From the NCBI RefSeq assembly GCF_018139695.1, contig NZ_JAGSOG010000043.1, positions 1-42,963 of the forward strand: a DNA stretch of 42,963 nucleotides. Direction: 5' to 3'. Position 1 is the stretch's first letter. Each line of letters starts with the position of its first letter. Source of the DNA: Actinospica durhamensis. GTDB lineage: Bacteria; Actinomycetota; Actinomycetes; Streptomycetales; Catenulisporaceae. This document shows positions 1 to 9,608 of the stretch, piece by piece. A program made the position numbers and the translations under genes. A model generated the notes under the pieces. It saw nothing but the letters and a program-made list of their open reading frames with translations, was not told where the DNA came from and searched no databases.

Positions 1-2
1 CC

Positions 3-1442
3 TCAGCCGTGGGCGGGGGGCTGGAGCACTGCGGCCAATTGCTCCCCCTGCTTGCCGGGCATCATCGTCGCGACCATGGAGCCGTCGCTGAAGTGCAGCT
101 CGGCACGCGGGGTGCGCCCGTGCTTGAGCGCCTCCTTGCCGTTCTCCAGCCGCACGCCCGAGATGACCGTGCGCGGTATGCCGTAGACGAGGCGCATGTC
201 CGAGCCGCCGACGCGGGCGCCGCGGAAGACGAGGTAGCGCTGGTTGGTGACGGCGCCGTACGCGCCGGGCCCGTAGTCCTCGGCGGTGGCCCGGACGTAG
301 CGCACGAGCCAGCCGGCCTGGCTGGTCCAGCCGCCGGTGAACACCGGCCCGGCCAGACTCCGGAACAGCGCGTCGTTGGCCTTCTCGGTCAGCTTGTCGG
401 TGAGCTTCTCGTTGAGCGCGTCCATCGGGTTGGCCGCCCACTTCATGCCCTTGTTGATCTTCGCCGAGGCCCGGTGCACGTCGCCGAGCAGGTGGTGCTG
501 GCCCGCGATGCCGATCTTGAAATCCTCCGGGGTCTCCTCGATGGCGGAGTCCAGCTTGAGGATGAAGCCGTAGAAGACCTGCTCGCCCGGCTGCAGGAAG
601 GGGCGCGCGCCGTTGAGGAACGCGTCGCGCACCTTCGGCGGGTTGGCCGGCGGCGGGAACGAGACGGGCGCGCCGCCGGACTGGTCCGGCGACGGAAGCT
701 GCGCGGAGGACTGCGAGGCCGAGGGCGAGAACTGCTGCGGGATCTGCGGCGCGACGGGCTGCTGCGGCGGCTGGGCGGCCTGCGGCGGAGCGGTGGGTGC
801 CTGGGCGACGGCTCCGCTCATGCCGAACGGGGGGACGTAAGCGTGCTGCTGCGGCTGCGGGTATTGCTGCGGCATCGGCTGCTGCTGCGGGGGAGCCTGC
901 GCGTACTGCTGCTGCGGGACGTACGGCTGCTGCGGGGGCTGCGGCGCGGGCGGGTACGGCTGCTGGACGTAAGGCTGCTGCGGATACGGCTGCTGGGGGT
1001 AGGGCTGCTGCATCGGCGGCTGCGGATACTGCTGCGGCGGGACCGGCGCGCCCGGGTAGCCCTGCTGCGGCGGCTGCGCGTACTGCTGCGGCGGCATCGG
1101 CGGCTGAGGGTACTGCTGCTGCGGGACGTACGGCTGTTGCTGCTGCGGATAGGGCTGCTGGGCCTGGGGATACGGTTGCGGCGGCATCGGCGGCTGCGCG
1201 TACTGCTGCTGCGGTACGGGAGGCACAGGATAGCTCTGCTGCGGCTGCTGCGGATACTGGGCCTGCTGCTGCATCACGGGCTGCGGATAGCCCTGCTGCG
1301 GGTAGTTCTGTGGCGCACCGTACGGCGCGGTCGGGCCGTAGTGGGGCAGCTGATGGTCCGCCGGCCCGGCGGGTGGCTGCGGCCCACCCGCGTCGGGTTC
1401 TGGCGACCACTGCTGCGGAATCTGCTGCCCCGACTGATCCAT
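3..1442 (-). CDS. Pro/Gln-rich N-terminus protein with conserved C-terminal domain (unknown function)
   Basis: A 479-residue protein in two parts. Residues about 45-205 are low-complexity, built from PQQ, QQPYP and [10 protein letters not shown]-like units. Residues about 255-479 are an ordinary globular domain, starting near [19 protein letters not shown] and ending in [12 protein letters not shown]. That second half reads like a membrane-associated PH-like or bPH domain protein of actinobacteria, but I do not recognise the family with certainty. No signal peptide or transmembrane helix is visible. The ATG at 1442 is preceded by GGGTGGGGTC, and the TGA is at 3-5. It is last in the comEA-comEC-MBL direction, 50 bases after the MBL stop, so it could be co-transcribed. 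Its role is unknown. Confidence 0.8.
   Translation of the reverse strand: MDQSGQQIPQQWSPEPDAGGPQPPAGPADHQLPHYGPTAPYGAPQNYPQQGYPQPVMQQQAQYPQQPQQSYPVPPVPQQQYAQPPMPPQPYPQAQQPYPQQQQPYVPQQQYPQPPMPPQQYAQPPQQGYPGAPVPPQQYPQPPMQQPYPQQPYPQQPYVQQPYPPAPQPPQQPYVPQQQYAQAPPQQQPMPQQYPQPQQHAYVPPFGMSGAVAQAPTAPPQAAQPPQQPVAPQIPQQFSPSASQSSAQLPSPDQSGGAPVSFPPPANPPKVRDAFLNGARPFLQPGEQVFYGFILKLDSAIEETPEDFKIGIAGQHHLLGDVHRASAKINKGMKWAANPMDALNEKLTDKLTEKANDALFRSLAGPVFTGGWTSQAGWLVRYVRATAEDYGPGAYGAVTNQRYLVFRGARVGGSDMRLVYGIPRTVISGVRLENGKEALKHGRTPRAELHFSDGSMVATMMPGKQGEQLAAVLQPPAHG
840..1310 (-). repeat. Imperfect CAG/CCG-rich coding repeat (P/Q/Y tract)
   Basis: Degenerate short tandem units (on the plus strand variants of tactgctgcggcggcatcgg and tgcggatacggctgctg) encode the [12 protein letters not shown]-like tract of the gene above. 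The repeat is low-complexity and out of phase in places. It generates long spurious open frames on the plus strand. Confidence 0.75.
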
Positions 1443-1492
1443 GACCCCACCCGTAGTCTCTCGACAGTGAACTGCTTCAAAGCCATCTGAGT

Positions 1493-2782
1493 CTAGAGAT
1501 AGGACATCAGGCGGGCAAGGGGCCTGACATGCCCGAAATGGACATCTGATGCTCGGATGGTGAGAAAGGCGTGGGAAACGCCGAGGCCCTCGTCGCGGCT
1601 CCCGCCCTCGCCGCCGTGCGTGCGCCGATGTCGGCTGTGGGAGTGTGAGCCGCCCTGTGTCCGGCCGAGGCCGCTCGGGGTCGGCTCGGCGGTCGGGACC
1701 ACGCCCTCGCCCTTGTCGGCGCGTACCGGGATCGGCGCGTTCGGTCCGTCGGGGGCGCCGATGAGCACCATGCCGTCGAGGTCCGTGCGCAGGACGCGGG
1801 CGCCGTCGTCGCCCGCGAGGTAGACGGTGCGCGGCGAGGGATGGCCGTACGGATTGCCCGCGCCGACGGAGATGACGCTGACGCTGGGATGCACCGCCTC
1901 GAGGAACGCCGGGTCCTGATTCGCGCTGCCGTGGTGCGGCACCTTGAGGACGTCGGCCGGGAGGTACGGCGCCCGGTCGGCCAGCAGGATCTGCTGGACG
2001 GGGGTCTCGATGTCGCCGGTGAGCAGGATGCGCAGCGGGCCGTGGTCGGTGCGGACGGTCAGTGCCATGACGATGGAGGAGTTGTTGGGGCCGGAGTTCT
2101 CGCCCGGGCCGTCCTCCGCCATACCGCCACCGCCACCGTCGGCCCCCCGCATGCGCATCGGCTGCGCGAGGGGGTGCTCGGCCTGCGGCCACAGCACCCG
2201 CCAGGACAGCGGGCCGAGGGTGCGCTGCTCGTCCGGGGCGACGCGGCCGACCGGGATTCCGGCGGCGGCCGCGATGCGCTGGACCTGTGCGGCGCCGGCC
2301 GGCGGGTCGTCCACGGTCGTGGTCTCGATCGCGCCGACGCTGCGGCCGCGCAGCAGGCCGGGCAGGCCGTCGATGTGGTCGGCGTGGAAGTGGGTGAGGA
2401 TGACGAGCGGGACCTTGGTGATGCCCAGCCGGGTGGCGCAGGCGTCTTCTTTCGCCGGGTCCGGGCCGGTGTCCACGGCGACCGCCTCGCCCGCGCCGGT
2501 GGCCAGGAACAGCGCGTCGCCCTGGCCGACGTCGCAGACGGCGAAGACCCACGGGGCGGCGGCGGTCGGCGCCGGATTGCCGCGCCACCACAGCAGCCAG
2601 GCTCCGAGCAAAGCCGCCGTAAGCAGGCCGACGAGCGCGATCGCCAGTGTTCTGCCCTGCTTTCGGCCCCGGCCTGTCCGCTCCCCTCCGGGCGTCAGAC
2701 CGTTCGTCCCCTGAGCGCTGCTCGCGCCCCCGGCCGTTCGCCGGACGTGGGCGCCGCGCGAGACATCGCGTGGGTCACCCAT
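1493..2782 (-). CDS. ComEC-type metallo-beta-lactamase-fold hydrolase (stand-alone)
   Basis: A 429-residue membrane-anchored MBL protein. A charged N-terminus and one membrane helix (about 46-66) precede the MBL fold. Visible motifs are DVGQGD (84-89), the zinc motif HFHADH (131-136), and later PHHGS and NPYGHP. Together these are the signature of the C-terminal domain of ComEC/Rec2. In the usual single-chain ComEC this domain follows the membrane channel and is thought to act as a nuclease on the incoming non-transported strand. Here it is its own gene. Its ATG at 2782 overlaps the upstream comEC stop (2775-2777) by 8 bases, so the two are translationally coupled. The last 80 or so residues are a disordered, His/Arg/Gly-rich tail with no match I recognise. 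Placement outside the membrane is inferred from the single N-terminal helix. Confidence 0.88.
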   Translation of the reverse strand: MGDPRDVSRGAHVRRTAGGASSAQGTNGLTPGGERTGRGRKQGRTLAIALVGLLTAALLGAWLLWWRGNPAPTAAAPWVFAVCDVGQGDALFLATGAGEAVAVDTGPDPAKEDACATRLGITKVPLVILTHFHADHIDGLPGLLRGRSVGAIETTTVDDPPAGAAQVQRIAAAAGIPVGRVAPDEQRTLGPLSWRVLWPQAEHPLAQPMRMRGADGGGGGMAEDGPGENSGPNNSSIVMALTVRTDHGPLRILLTGDIETPVQQILLADRAPYLPADVLKVPHHGSANQDPAFLEAVHPSVSVISVGAGNPYGHPSPRTVYLAGDDGARVLRTDLDGMVLIGAPDGPNAPIPVRADKGEGVVPTAEPTPSGLGRTQGGSHSHSRHRRTHGGEGGSRDEGLGVSHAFLTIRASDVHFGHVRPLARLMSYL

Positions 2783-4289
2783 TCAGATCACCGAAGGGGC
2801 CCTTAGGTTGCATCGATCGGCAGACTTTTGCGCCACATCCGTAAGCCGCGAGCAATGCGAGGCAGCCGAGCACCCCGCGCGGCCACGGCACCGTCGCGCC
2901 GGGAATACGGGCCGTGACGTGTCCCACCAGGCAGATCCAGCGCGTGGGCCACTGCGCGAGCCACGCGGCGGCGTGCCCGGCCGGCGGCCAGAGCGCCTGG
3001 CCGGCCATCGCGGCGGTGCCGAGGACGGTGGCCGCGGGCGCGGCCGGAACGGCGAGGACGTTGGCGGGGACGGAGAGCAGCGGCAGCCGGCCGGTGAAGG
3101 TGACGAGCAGCGGTTCGCAGTACAGCTCGGCGGCAGCGGTGAACGCGGCGGCGGTCGCGATCATGACGGGCACCCTGCGGATGATCAGCCGGTCGCGCCA
3201 GCGCGGGGCGGTGATGAGCAGGCCGGCGGTGGCGGCGACGGAGAGGATGAAGCCGTAGGCGTTGGCCAGCCAGGGATCGATGAGCAGCAGGATCAGCGCC
3301 GCGCCGGCGGTCGCGGTCAAACCGCGGAAGCGTCGGCCGGTGGCCAGGGCGGTGCTGGCGAGCAGCGCCGTCACGGTGGCCCTGACCATCGGCGGTCCGG
3401 GCCGGGCGAGCGCGGTGAAGCCGAGCGCGACCAGCGCGCCGAAGACGGCGAGTGCTCGGGCGCGCAGGCCCATCCGCTTGGCCAGGGGCAGCAGGGCGGC
3501 GCTGATGAACACGAGGTTTTCTCCACTGACGACCGTGAGGAAGCTCAGTCCCGCGGTCTTGAGGTCGAGGGTGGTCTGCGACGGCACGGCCGAGGTGTCG
3601 CCGAGGGTGAGGGCGGGCAGCACTCCGGCCGGTTCCGGCGGGAGCCCGGCGACGGCCCGGCGCAGATCGGCCCGCAGCGCCCCGGCGATCCGTTGCAGCA
3701 GATCCGGGCCGCCGATCACCTGCGGGGGCTGATTCACCAGCAGGGTCGCGGCGTCGCCGGAGCCGGTGTCCTTGGGCTGCACGAGCCGCCCGGTGAGCCG
3801 GATGTGCATGGAGGGAAGCAGCCCGGCCCACGCGGCCGCGGACGTGGGGCTGCTCACGTGCGCGAGCACGGTCGCCTTGTCTCGCAGGCGATACGCGTGT
3901 GACAGGGCCTGCAGTTCTTCGATCCGCACCGGGAGCAGGATCAGGCTTTTGACGGTCTTCGGGTCCCCGGTCACCTCGGCGTCGACCCGCACTCGGGCTC
4001 CGGTGGCCGCGAGGGTCGCCGACGGGCCGCGCCGCACGGCGTCCGCACGCAGCGCCGCCGCGGCGGTGAGTACGGCGCCGACCAGCAGGGCCGCGCCGAC
4101 CGGGAGCAGCACGACGGCGCCGGGCCGCCTGCTCGGCACGCACAGGCAGCCGATGCCGACGAGCGCGGCGGCGCCGGCCAGCACGTACGGGGCGGCGCCG
4201 GGCAGGCTCAGCCCGAGGCGGGCGCCCACCGTACCCGCGAGGACGGGCGCGAGCAGCCGCAGGTCGGGCACGTTCTTGCGGCGGCTCAC
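2775..4289 (-). CDS. comEC: ComEC/Rec2 membrane channel domain protein
   Basis: A 504-residue polytopic membrane protein. It begins MSRRKNVPDLRLLAPVLAG with a cluster of N-terminal helices, has a soluble OB-like region at about 95-190 (DAEVTGDPK, HIRLTGRLVQPKD), then the Competence domain with LSFLTVVSGENLVFI and several C-terminal helices. This is the family that carries single-stranded DNA across the membrane during natural transformation. The chain stops before any MBL domain, which is supplied by the next gene. The start is GTG at 4289, overlapping the comEA stop as GTGA (4286-4289). This fixes the start and shows coupling. The family is secure. Whether the organism is naturally transformable cannot be told from this locus. 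Confidence 0.9.
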   Translation of the reverse strand: MSRRKNVPDLRLLAPVLAGTVGARLGLSLPGAAPYVLAGAAALVGIGCLCVPSRRPGAVVLLPVGAALLVGAVLTAAAALRADAVRRGPSATLAATGARVRVDAEVTGDPKTVKSLILLPVRIEELQALSHAYRLRDKATVLAHVSSPTSAAAWAGLLPSMHIRLTGRLVQPKDTGSGDAATLLVNQPPQVIGGPDLLQRIAGALRADLRRAVAGLPPEPAGVLPALTLGDTSAVPSQTTLDLKTAGLSFLTVVSGENLVFISAALLPLAKRMGLRARALAVFGALVALGFTALARPGPPMVRATVTALLASTALATGRRFRGLTATAGAALILLLIDPWLANAYGFILSVAATAGLLITAPRWRDRLIIRRVPVMIATAAAFTAAAELYCEPLLVTFTGRLPLLSVPANVLAVPAAPAATVLGTAAMAGQALWPPAGHAAAWLAQWPTRWICLVGHVTARIPGATVPWPRGVLGCLALLAAYGCGAKVCRSMQPKGPFGDLNG

Positions 4290-5251
4290 AGCGTGATCAG
4301 GGGTTCGAGGTTCTGGAAGCGCGAGCCGCCGAGCCCGCTGACCTGCTGCAGTTCGTCGACGCTGTGGAACGGCCCGTGCGCGGCCCGGTAGTCCAGGATG
4401 CGCTGGGCCAGCGCGGGTCCGATGCCCGGCAGCTGTTCGAGGTCTGACAGCGTCGCGGTGTTCAGCCGCACCGGCGTCAGCTGCCCGTCGTGCGCCCGCT
4501 TGCCGCCCGGCCGGGACGGGGAGGTGCCGGCGCCGCTGCCGGGCGGCGGGCTGATGCCGACCAGGATCTGCTGGCCGTCGACGAGCACCTGCGCCTGGTT
4601 GAGCGTGCTCAGGTCGGTGCCGGGCAGAGCGCCGCCCGCGGCCGTGAGGGCGTCGATGACGCGCGAGCCGCTCGGCAGGGTCCGCACGCCCGGGTGGGCG
4701 ACCTTGCCCTCCACGTCGACGACGACTCCGGGGTCGGCACCGGAGCCCGAACCGCCCACCGACGTGGCGTCGAGCGGCGGGTAGGGCAGCGGCGTCGGCA
4801 TCTGCGGCCGGGACCGGGGGTCGGCGGGCGCGGCGCGGGGCGGCGGCAGTTCGGGCATGGGGCGGGCGGAGCCGGCTTCGTCCACGCCGCCGGTGCCCTG
4901 GGCCACCGGGTGCGTGCGCGCGACGCTCAGCTCGTGCGGCCTGGCCCGCAGCCAGTTCCAGCCGCCGAGCACCACGGCCACCAGCAGGACGCTGACCACG
5001 AGCACGATCGCCGTGGTGCGGTCCAGGCTCCACCGGCCGCGCAGGGTGGCCGGGAGCCGGTCGGCGACGGCGTCGCGCCAGCGCTCGAGGCGGGTGGGGC
5101 CGACCGGGACACCGCTCGCGGCCTCGCCCGACGGCCCGCCGCCGATCCCCTCGGCGGCGGGCCCGGGGCCGGCCGCCGAGCCGCGCCGGGCCGAGGCGCC
5201 GAGCACGCCGTCGGGCGTGGCCCAGCGCCAGTGATTGTCCTGATCTGTCAT
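4286..5251 (-). CDS. comEA: ComEA-like DNA-binding competence protein
   Basis: A 321-residue protein, first gene of the competence operon. It has a Gly/Ala-rich cytoplasmic N-terminus, one transmembrane helix (about 80-98), a Pro-rich linker, an SLBB domain (about 175-245: VVVDVEGKVAHPGVRTLPSG) and two C-terminal helix-hairpin-helix motifs (about 262-321: RLNTATLSDLEQLPGIGPA and HSVDELQQVSGLG). This is the standard ComEA layout. It captures double-stranded DNA on the outer face of the membrane and hands it to ComEC, which follows with a GTGA overlap. The ATG at 5251 begins MTDQDNHWRW. The region to 5442 is shared with the divergent degV gene and should hold both promoters. Confidence 0.92.
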   Translation of the reverse strand: MTDQDNHWRWATPDGVLGASARRGSAAGPGPAAEGIGGGPSGEAASGVPVGPTRLERWRDAVADRLPATLRGRWSLDRTTAIVLVVSVLLVAVVLGGWNWLRARPHELSVARTHPVAQGTGGVDEAGSARPMPELPPPRAAPADPRSRPQMPTPLPYPPLDATSVGGSGSGADPGVVVDVEGKVAHPGVRTLPSGSRVIDALTAAGGALPGTDLSTLNQAQVLVDGQQILVGISPPPGSGAGTSPSRPGGKRAHDGQLTPVRLNTATLSDLEQLPGIGPALAQRILDYRAAHGPFHSVDELQQVSGLGGSRFQNLEPLITL

Positions 5252-5441
5252 GGTCTCGACGCTAGGCGGCCGATCCGGCGTCGGGCGAGGCCGAGTTCGC
5301 CGGCTGTGGACAAACCCGGCCTGTGGACGAAGGTCATCGCTCGAAGGGAGGGATGATTCGTAGGACTATGACGCCGATTCAGCGAGTACTTGGGCCCCGT
5401 GCCTCCTGTCTGGTGAGCGATCTTCGGCTATCGTGCGATTT

Positions 5442-6293
5442 ATGAGCGGCCCGACGGTGGTGGTGACGGACTCGACGGCGTGCCTGACGCCCGAGCGTGC
5501 GGCTGCGGCGGGCATCGTCGTGGTGCCGCTGCAGTTGGTGGTGGGCACGGAGACCTACACCGAGGGCACACCCGACGCCCAGGCGGCGCTGATGAACGCG
5601 CTGCGGCGGCGGCTGCCCGCGACGACCTCGCGGCCCTCGCCCGAGCAGTTCGCCGCCTGCTACCGGACGCTGGCCGAACAGGGCGCCGGCGGCATCGTCT
5701 CGGTGCACCTGTCCGAGCAGCTCTCGGCCACCGGCGAGGCGGCCAGGCTGGCCGCGAAGAGCGCGTCGGTGCCGGTCGAGGTGGTCGATTCGCACAGCCT
5801 GGGGATGGGCCTCGGCTACGCCGCGCTCTCGGCGGCCGAGCTCGCCGCCTCCGGGGCCGGCCCGCTGCTGTGCGCCGACCTCGCGTCCAAGCGCGCGACC
5901 ATGACGACCATCCTGTTCTACGTCGACACGCTCGAGTACCTGCGGCGCGGCGGACGCATCGGCAAGGCCGAGGCCTTCGTGGGCTCCGCGCTCGCCGTCA
6001 AACCCCTGCTGCACCTGGTGGACGGCCAGGTCGCGCCGCTGGAGAAGGTGCGCACCTCGGCCCGCGCGCTGGCCCGGATCGAACAGGTCGCGGTGGAGCG
6101 GGCAGGGGACGGGCCGGTGGACGTGGCCGTGCACCACCTGCACTCGCTGCCCCGGGCGGAACTGCTGGCGGAGCAGCTGCGCGGACGGCTGGCCGGGCTC
6201 GGCGAGCTCGCGATCAGCGAGGTCGGCGCGGTGATCGGGGCGCACGCGGGACCGGGCGTCCTCGGCGTGGTGATCTCGCCGCGGGTGAACTGA
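5442..6293 (+). CDS. DegV family fatty-acid-binding protein
   Basis: A 283-residue DegV protein. The family binds a fatty acid in a deep cleft. In firmicutes the homologue FakB presents fatty acids to a kinase; no FakA partner is in this window. Family marks are VVVTDSTACL at the N-terminus, SVHLSEQLSATGEAA in the middle, and YLRRGGRIGKAEAFVG with LAVKPLL. The C-terminus (GAVIGAHAGPGVLGVVI) is the usual closing motif. The start is taken at ATG 5442 because family members begin just before VTDST. A GTG at 5433 would add three residues. The gene is divergent from comEA and convergent with the tad operon. Confidence 0.9.
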   Translation: MSGPTVVVTDSTACLTPERAAAAGIVVVPLQLVVGTETYTEGTPDAQAALMNALRRRLPATTSRPSPEQFAACYRTLAEQGAGGIVSVHLSEQLSATGEAARLAAKSASVPVEVVDSHSLGMGLGYAALSAAELAASGAGPLLCADLASKRATMTTILFYVDTLEYLRRGGRIGKAEAFVGSALAVKPLLHLVDGQVAPLEKVRTSARALARIEQVAVERAGDGPVDVAVHHLHSLPRAELLAEQLRGRLAGLGELAISEVGAVIGAHAGPGVLGVVISPRVN

Positions 6294-6326
6294 GCCGCCG
6301 GGAGCCGCTGGGAGCCGCGGGACGAG

Positions 6327-6353
6327 CGTGGCGGCCCGGACGCGGCCGCCACG
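6327..6353. terminator. Hairpin between convergent degV and tad operon
   Basis: A perfect 10-base-pair stem (CGTGGCGGCC with GGCCGCCACG) and a 7-base loop lie between the two converging stops. There is no T tract. It probably works in both directions, as is common in high-GC genomes. Confidence 0.5.
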
Positions 6354-6370
6354 TCGGAGCCGACCCCGCG

Positions 6371-9300
6371 TCAGCCCGCCGGCTGGGCCGAGCTCGCCGG
6401 GGCGAGTTCGGAGATCAGGGCCTCGGTGCGCGGGTGCAGTTCGCGCACGCCGTGCACCCGCCAGGTGCGGTCCCTGAGGTGGGCGATCGCCTCGGTCAGC
6501 CGGTCCTGGTCGCCGGTGGCGAAGACCGCCCGCAGCATGCCGCGCCACAGTTCCTCGTCCTCGGGGCTGGCCCGCAGGCCCGCCTCCACGGCGGCGATCG
6601 CGCGCTCGGCGGCGCCGTTGGCGATCCGGGCGTCGGCCAGGCGCAGCGCGGTGTCGGCGATCTGGGCCGGGATCTGGGCCTCGACGATCTCGTAGGCGAG
6701 CCAGCCGTAGCGGCCCTTGGCCCGGTTGGCCAGGAACCGGCCGCGCACCAGGTCGAGGGCGGCGGTGAGCAGGTTGTCGAGGTGCACCGGGGACTGCAGG
6801 TTCGCGTCGTAGAAGGCCCGCGCCTGCAGCGACTCGAACAGGTCCCAGTCCGACCACACGTAGCGGCCGAGCCGGATCCGCCCGTCCACCTCGATCAGCA
6901 GGTTCGGCTCGCCGTGCGGGTCGAGGCCGAGCCAGTGGCCGAGCCGGTCCACGGTGGCGCGGGCCACGTCGGCGGTGGTGCCGCGGGGCCAGAGGGCGGC
7001 GGCCAGCACGCTCGGGTGCACGCCGTCGCGGTGGTGCAGCAGGAACACCAGCGCCTCGTGCAGCAGCGGGGCGCGCTCCGGCTCGGCCAGCCCGGTGCCC
7101 ACGGTCTCCAGCTCGCCGAGTACGCGGACGAACACGGCCGGCTGCTCGTCCGGCAGCGGGCCGGTGTAGCCGACCCCGGACACCCGCGCCACGCCGCCGC
7201 CTCCGCCGCTGAGCGGCACCCCGTCCACGTCGCCCACGGCCCGGAACAGGCCGAGGATCGCCGCGTACTGGTCGGCCGGCAGCAGCTGCGCCTTGGCCTC
7301 GAGGCCGAGCCGGTTCTCCCGGACGGTGCCCTCCTCGTCCACCTCGAGCCGTCCGACCGCGCCCGCCACGTCGCCGGCCACCACGAAGCCCATGCCCACC
7401 CGCGCGGTCTTCGGCGCCACCGAGATCAGCCGGCTGAGAATGGCCGGGTGCGGCTCCTCGGCGACCAGCACGAAGTGCGGGGCGAAGGATCCGGCCTGGG
7501 AGGCGCGGATGCGAGAGTCGAGCACCGAGTCGAGGCCGGCCGCGGACAGCGCGGCGGCGCGCTCGGCGGCCTCGGTCTCGAGCACCGGCAGCACCTCGTC
7601 GAGCACCTTCACGTGCCGGACCCGGGCCGGGGCCAGCGGGGTCAGGTCGCCCGGGAAGCCGACCAGGGTCACCGACATCCGGTCCGACCAGGCGTTGGTG
7701 GCCAGTTCCACCGCCATCGCCGCGACCAGGGCGGCGACCTTCTCCGAAGGCCCGGTGACCGCGAGCAGGCCGCGCACGGCCTCGAGGTCCACCAGGATCC
7801 GCTCGTCCCCGCGCTCCCCGCCGGTCCCGATCGAGACCAGGCCGGGGTAGGGGGCGAAGCGCACCCGGGCGGCGTCCGCGTCCACCTGGCCGATGGCCGG
7901 GCGCGGGAAGTTCCAGGACCGGCCGTCGGAGGCGGTGAACCAGGGCAGCGGCGCCTGCTCGGGGGCGGTCGGGTCGGCCGGCTCCTCCAGCATCAGCTCG
8001 ATGCCCTGGGCGCGCAGGCGCAGCCCGGCGGCCGGGGGCAGCGGGCGGTCGCGGCGCACGAGTTCGGCCGAGAGGCCGCGCAGGGCCAGGTCGAGGAACC
8101 AGACCTCGACCTCGCCGGCGCCGACCCTGATCGACTCCTCGGCCACCGCGGCGTCCCCGGTGGGGGTGGTGGGCCGGCGTCCGCCGACCCGGTTCCACAG
8201 CTGGCGGCGGCGGTGCCGGCCGAGGGCGAGGAGCAGTCCGGCGGCCATCAGCGGGGCGCCCGCGATGCCGTAGAGCACGCGCTCCTCCACCGGGCCGAGC
8301 TGCCGCTCGTCCGCCGAGGCGCCGCCGCGGTGCGAGGTGCGCGGCACGCCGGCGCTGATGATGGGGCCGCCGCCCTGGCCTGACGGGTTCTCACCGTCGG
8401 CCGCCTGGGCCGCGGCGGCGACCGCGGAGGCGATGTCCTCGGCGGCCTGGCGCACCCGCACGCCCTGCGGGTTGGCCGGGGTGAGCTTGGAGGACGCGGT
8501 GGCGGAGGAGGCGACCCCGGTGGCCGAGTCCGCGCCGGCCTGCTGCGCGGTGTGCGCCGAGCCGGTGGAGTCGGTGGAGGCCTGCTGCGCCGTGCCCGAG
8601 GTGGTCCCGGCCGTGGACGAGGTGCCCGCGGTGGAGGTGGTCCCGGCCGTGGATCCGGACGTCTGGGCCGAGGAGCCGGTCACGGTGGAGGACGGCGCGG
8701 CCAGCGGCATCTGGGTGATCAGGTCGCCGCCGGTCGCGTCGGCGGGCATCTCGAGGATCCAGCCGGGCTTGATCAGCGAGGCCTCGGTGAGCTTCTGGCC
8801 GTCCGGCTGCACCCGGTCCTTGTTGAGCTCGTAGATCTCCTTGTAGCGCCGCCCGTCGCCGAGGTGGCGGTCGGCGATCTCCCAGAGCGAGTCGTGGTTG
8901 CGGCCCTGCGGCGGCTGGACCCGGTAGAGCTTCGTGCCAGCGGTGCTGTCGACGGAGACCGCGGTGAGCGAGCCGCTGTCCGTCCGGGCCAGCTGCTGGC
9001 CGGAGGCGCTGCGCAGCGAGGGCAGATTGGCGGCGGTGGCCACCGCTCCGCCCGCCTTGATCGCGGCCGGGGCGCCGGCGACCGCGCCGCGGCCCGGGTA
9101 GAGCTGTGCGGAGGCGGCCGTCTGCGCCCTGGGCATGGCCACCGGGGTGTGCCCGAGGTGGGTGATGTCGGGGGCGAAGGACGCGGCGGTCGCGGTGAGC
9201 ATCAGCAGTGCGGCCACGAGCTGGCGGGCGACGAACTGGCTGGGCCCGGCACCGGGCACCCGCGCGGGCAGGCCCACCCCGTGCCGGGCGTTGGCGAACT

Positions 9301-9583
9301 CCACCAGCACGCAGGCGGTGAACTGGGCCCAGGCCAGCCAGACCACCACGGCCAGCGCCTTGAGCAGGGTCTGGTCGCTCAGCGGCTGCCGGAAGGTGTC
9401 CGCGGTCGGCATCTCGTGCGGCAGCGGCCAGCCGATGAAGTGGACGAGCGCCGTGGGGATGCCCCCGAGCAGCACGACGAGGACGAGCAGTGCGCCGAGC
9501 GCCTTGAAGACGTCGCCTATCGTGCGACGGTACTTCCTGGCCCGCCCGGTCTGCAGCTTGACCGGCTGCGGTGTGTACGTCAT
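6371..9583 (-). CDS. LysM domain and BTAD domain membrane protein of the tad operon
   Basis: A 1070-residue protein, last in the tad operon. In order: three N-terminal membrane helices (about 28-50, 73-93, 118-138); a LysM domain (about 219-280, YRVQPPQGRNHDSLWEIADRHL to GWILEMP); a Ser/Thr/Ala/Gly repeat linker (about 300-360); another membrane helix (about 437-455); and a large soluble C-terminal part. That part ends in a winged-helix-like segment (VRVLGELETVG to LWPRGTTADVARATVDRL) and a BTAD helical-repeat domain (about 900-1060) of the kind found in SARP regulators. LysM implies contact with peptidoglycan and BTAD implies signalling or protein binding. This architecture recurs beside actinobacterial tad genes, but its exact role is not known. 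The ATG at 9583 begins MTYTPQPVKL. Confidence 0.85.
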   Translation of the reverse strand: MTYTPQPVKLQTGRARKYRRTIGDVFKALGALLVLVVLLGGIPTALVHFIGWPLPHEMPTADTFRQPLSDQTLLKALAVVVWLAWAQFTACVLVEFANARHGVGLPARVPGAGPSQFVARQLVAALLMLTATAASFAPDITHLGHTPVAMPRAQTAASAQLYPGRGAVAGAPAAIKAGGAVATAANLPSLRSASGQQLARTDSGSLTAVSVDSTAGTKLYRVQPPQGRNHDSLWEIADRHLGDGRRYKEIYELNKDRVQPDGQKLTEASLIKPGWILEMPADATGGDLITQMPLAAPSSTVTGSSAQTSGSTAGTTSTAGTSSTAGTTSGTAQQASTDSTGSAHTAQQAGADSATGVASSATASSKLTPANPQGVRVRQAAEDIASAVAAAAQAADGENPSGQGGGPIISAGVPRTSHRGGASADERQLGPVEERVLYGIAGAPLMAAGLLLALGRHRRRQLWNRVGGRRPTTPTGDAAVAEESIRVGAGEVEVWFLDLALRGLSAELVRRDRPLPPAAGLRLRAQGIELMLEEPADPTAPEQAPLPWFTASDGRSWNFPRPAIGQVDADAARVRFAPYPGLVSIGTGGERGDERILVDLEAVRGLLAVTGPSEKVAALVAAMAVELATNAWSDRMSVTLVGFPGDLTPLAPARVRHVKVLDEVLPVLETEAAERAAALSAAGLDSVLDSRIRASQAGSFAPHFVLVAEEPHPAILSRLISVAPKTARVGMGFVVAGDVAGAVGRLEVDEEGTVRENRLGLEAKAQLLPADQYAAILGLFRAVGDVDGVPLSGGGGGVARVSGVGYTGPLPDEQPAVFVRVLGELETVGTGLAEPERAPLLHEALVFLLHHRDGVHPSVLAAALWPRGTTADVARATVDRLGHWLGLDPHGEPNLLIEVDGRIRLGRYVWSDWDLFESLQARAFYDANLQSPVHLDNLLTAALDLVRGRFLANRAKGRYGWLAYEIVEAQIPAQIADTALRLADARIANGAAERAIAAVEAGLRASPEDEELWRGMLRAVFATGDQDRLTEAIAHLRDRTWRVHGVRELHPRTEALISELAPASSAQPAG

Positions 9584-9608
9584 CTGGTTCCCCTCCCGCC
9601 CTCTCGCG

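Noticed and set aside
840-1310. CRISPR-like array
   Set aside because: The repeats are short, degenerate, without unique spacers, and lie inside a coding frame.
9-1490. 493-codon plus-strand frame across the Pro/Gln-rich gene
   Set aside because: It is an antisense frame of a repeat tract, giving Leu/Arg-only runs with no domain and no ribosome binding site.
5480-8383. 967-codon plus-strand frame over degV and the BTAD gene
   Set aside because: It overlaps two recognised genes in other frames and has Arg/Gly/Ala-biased composition typical of high-GC shadow frames.
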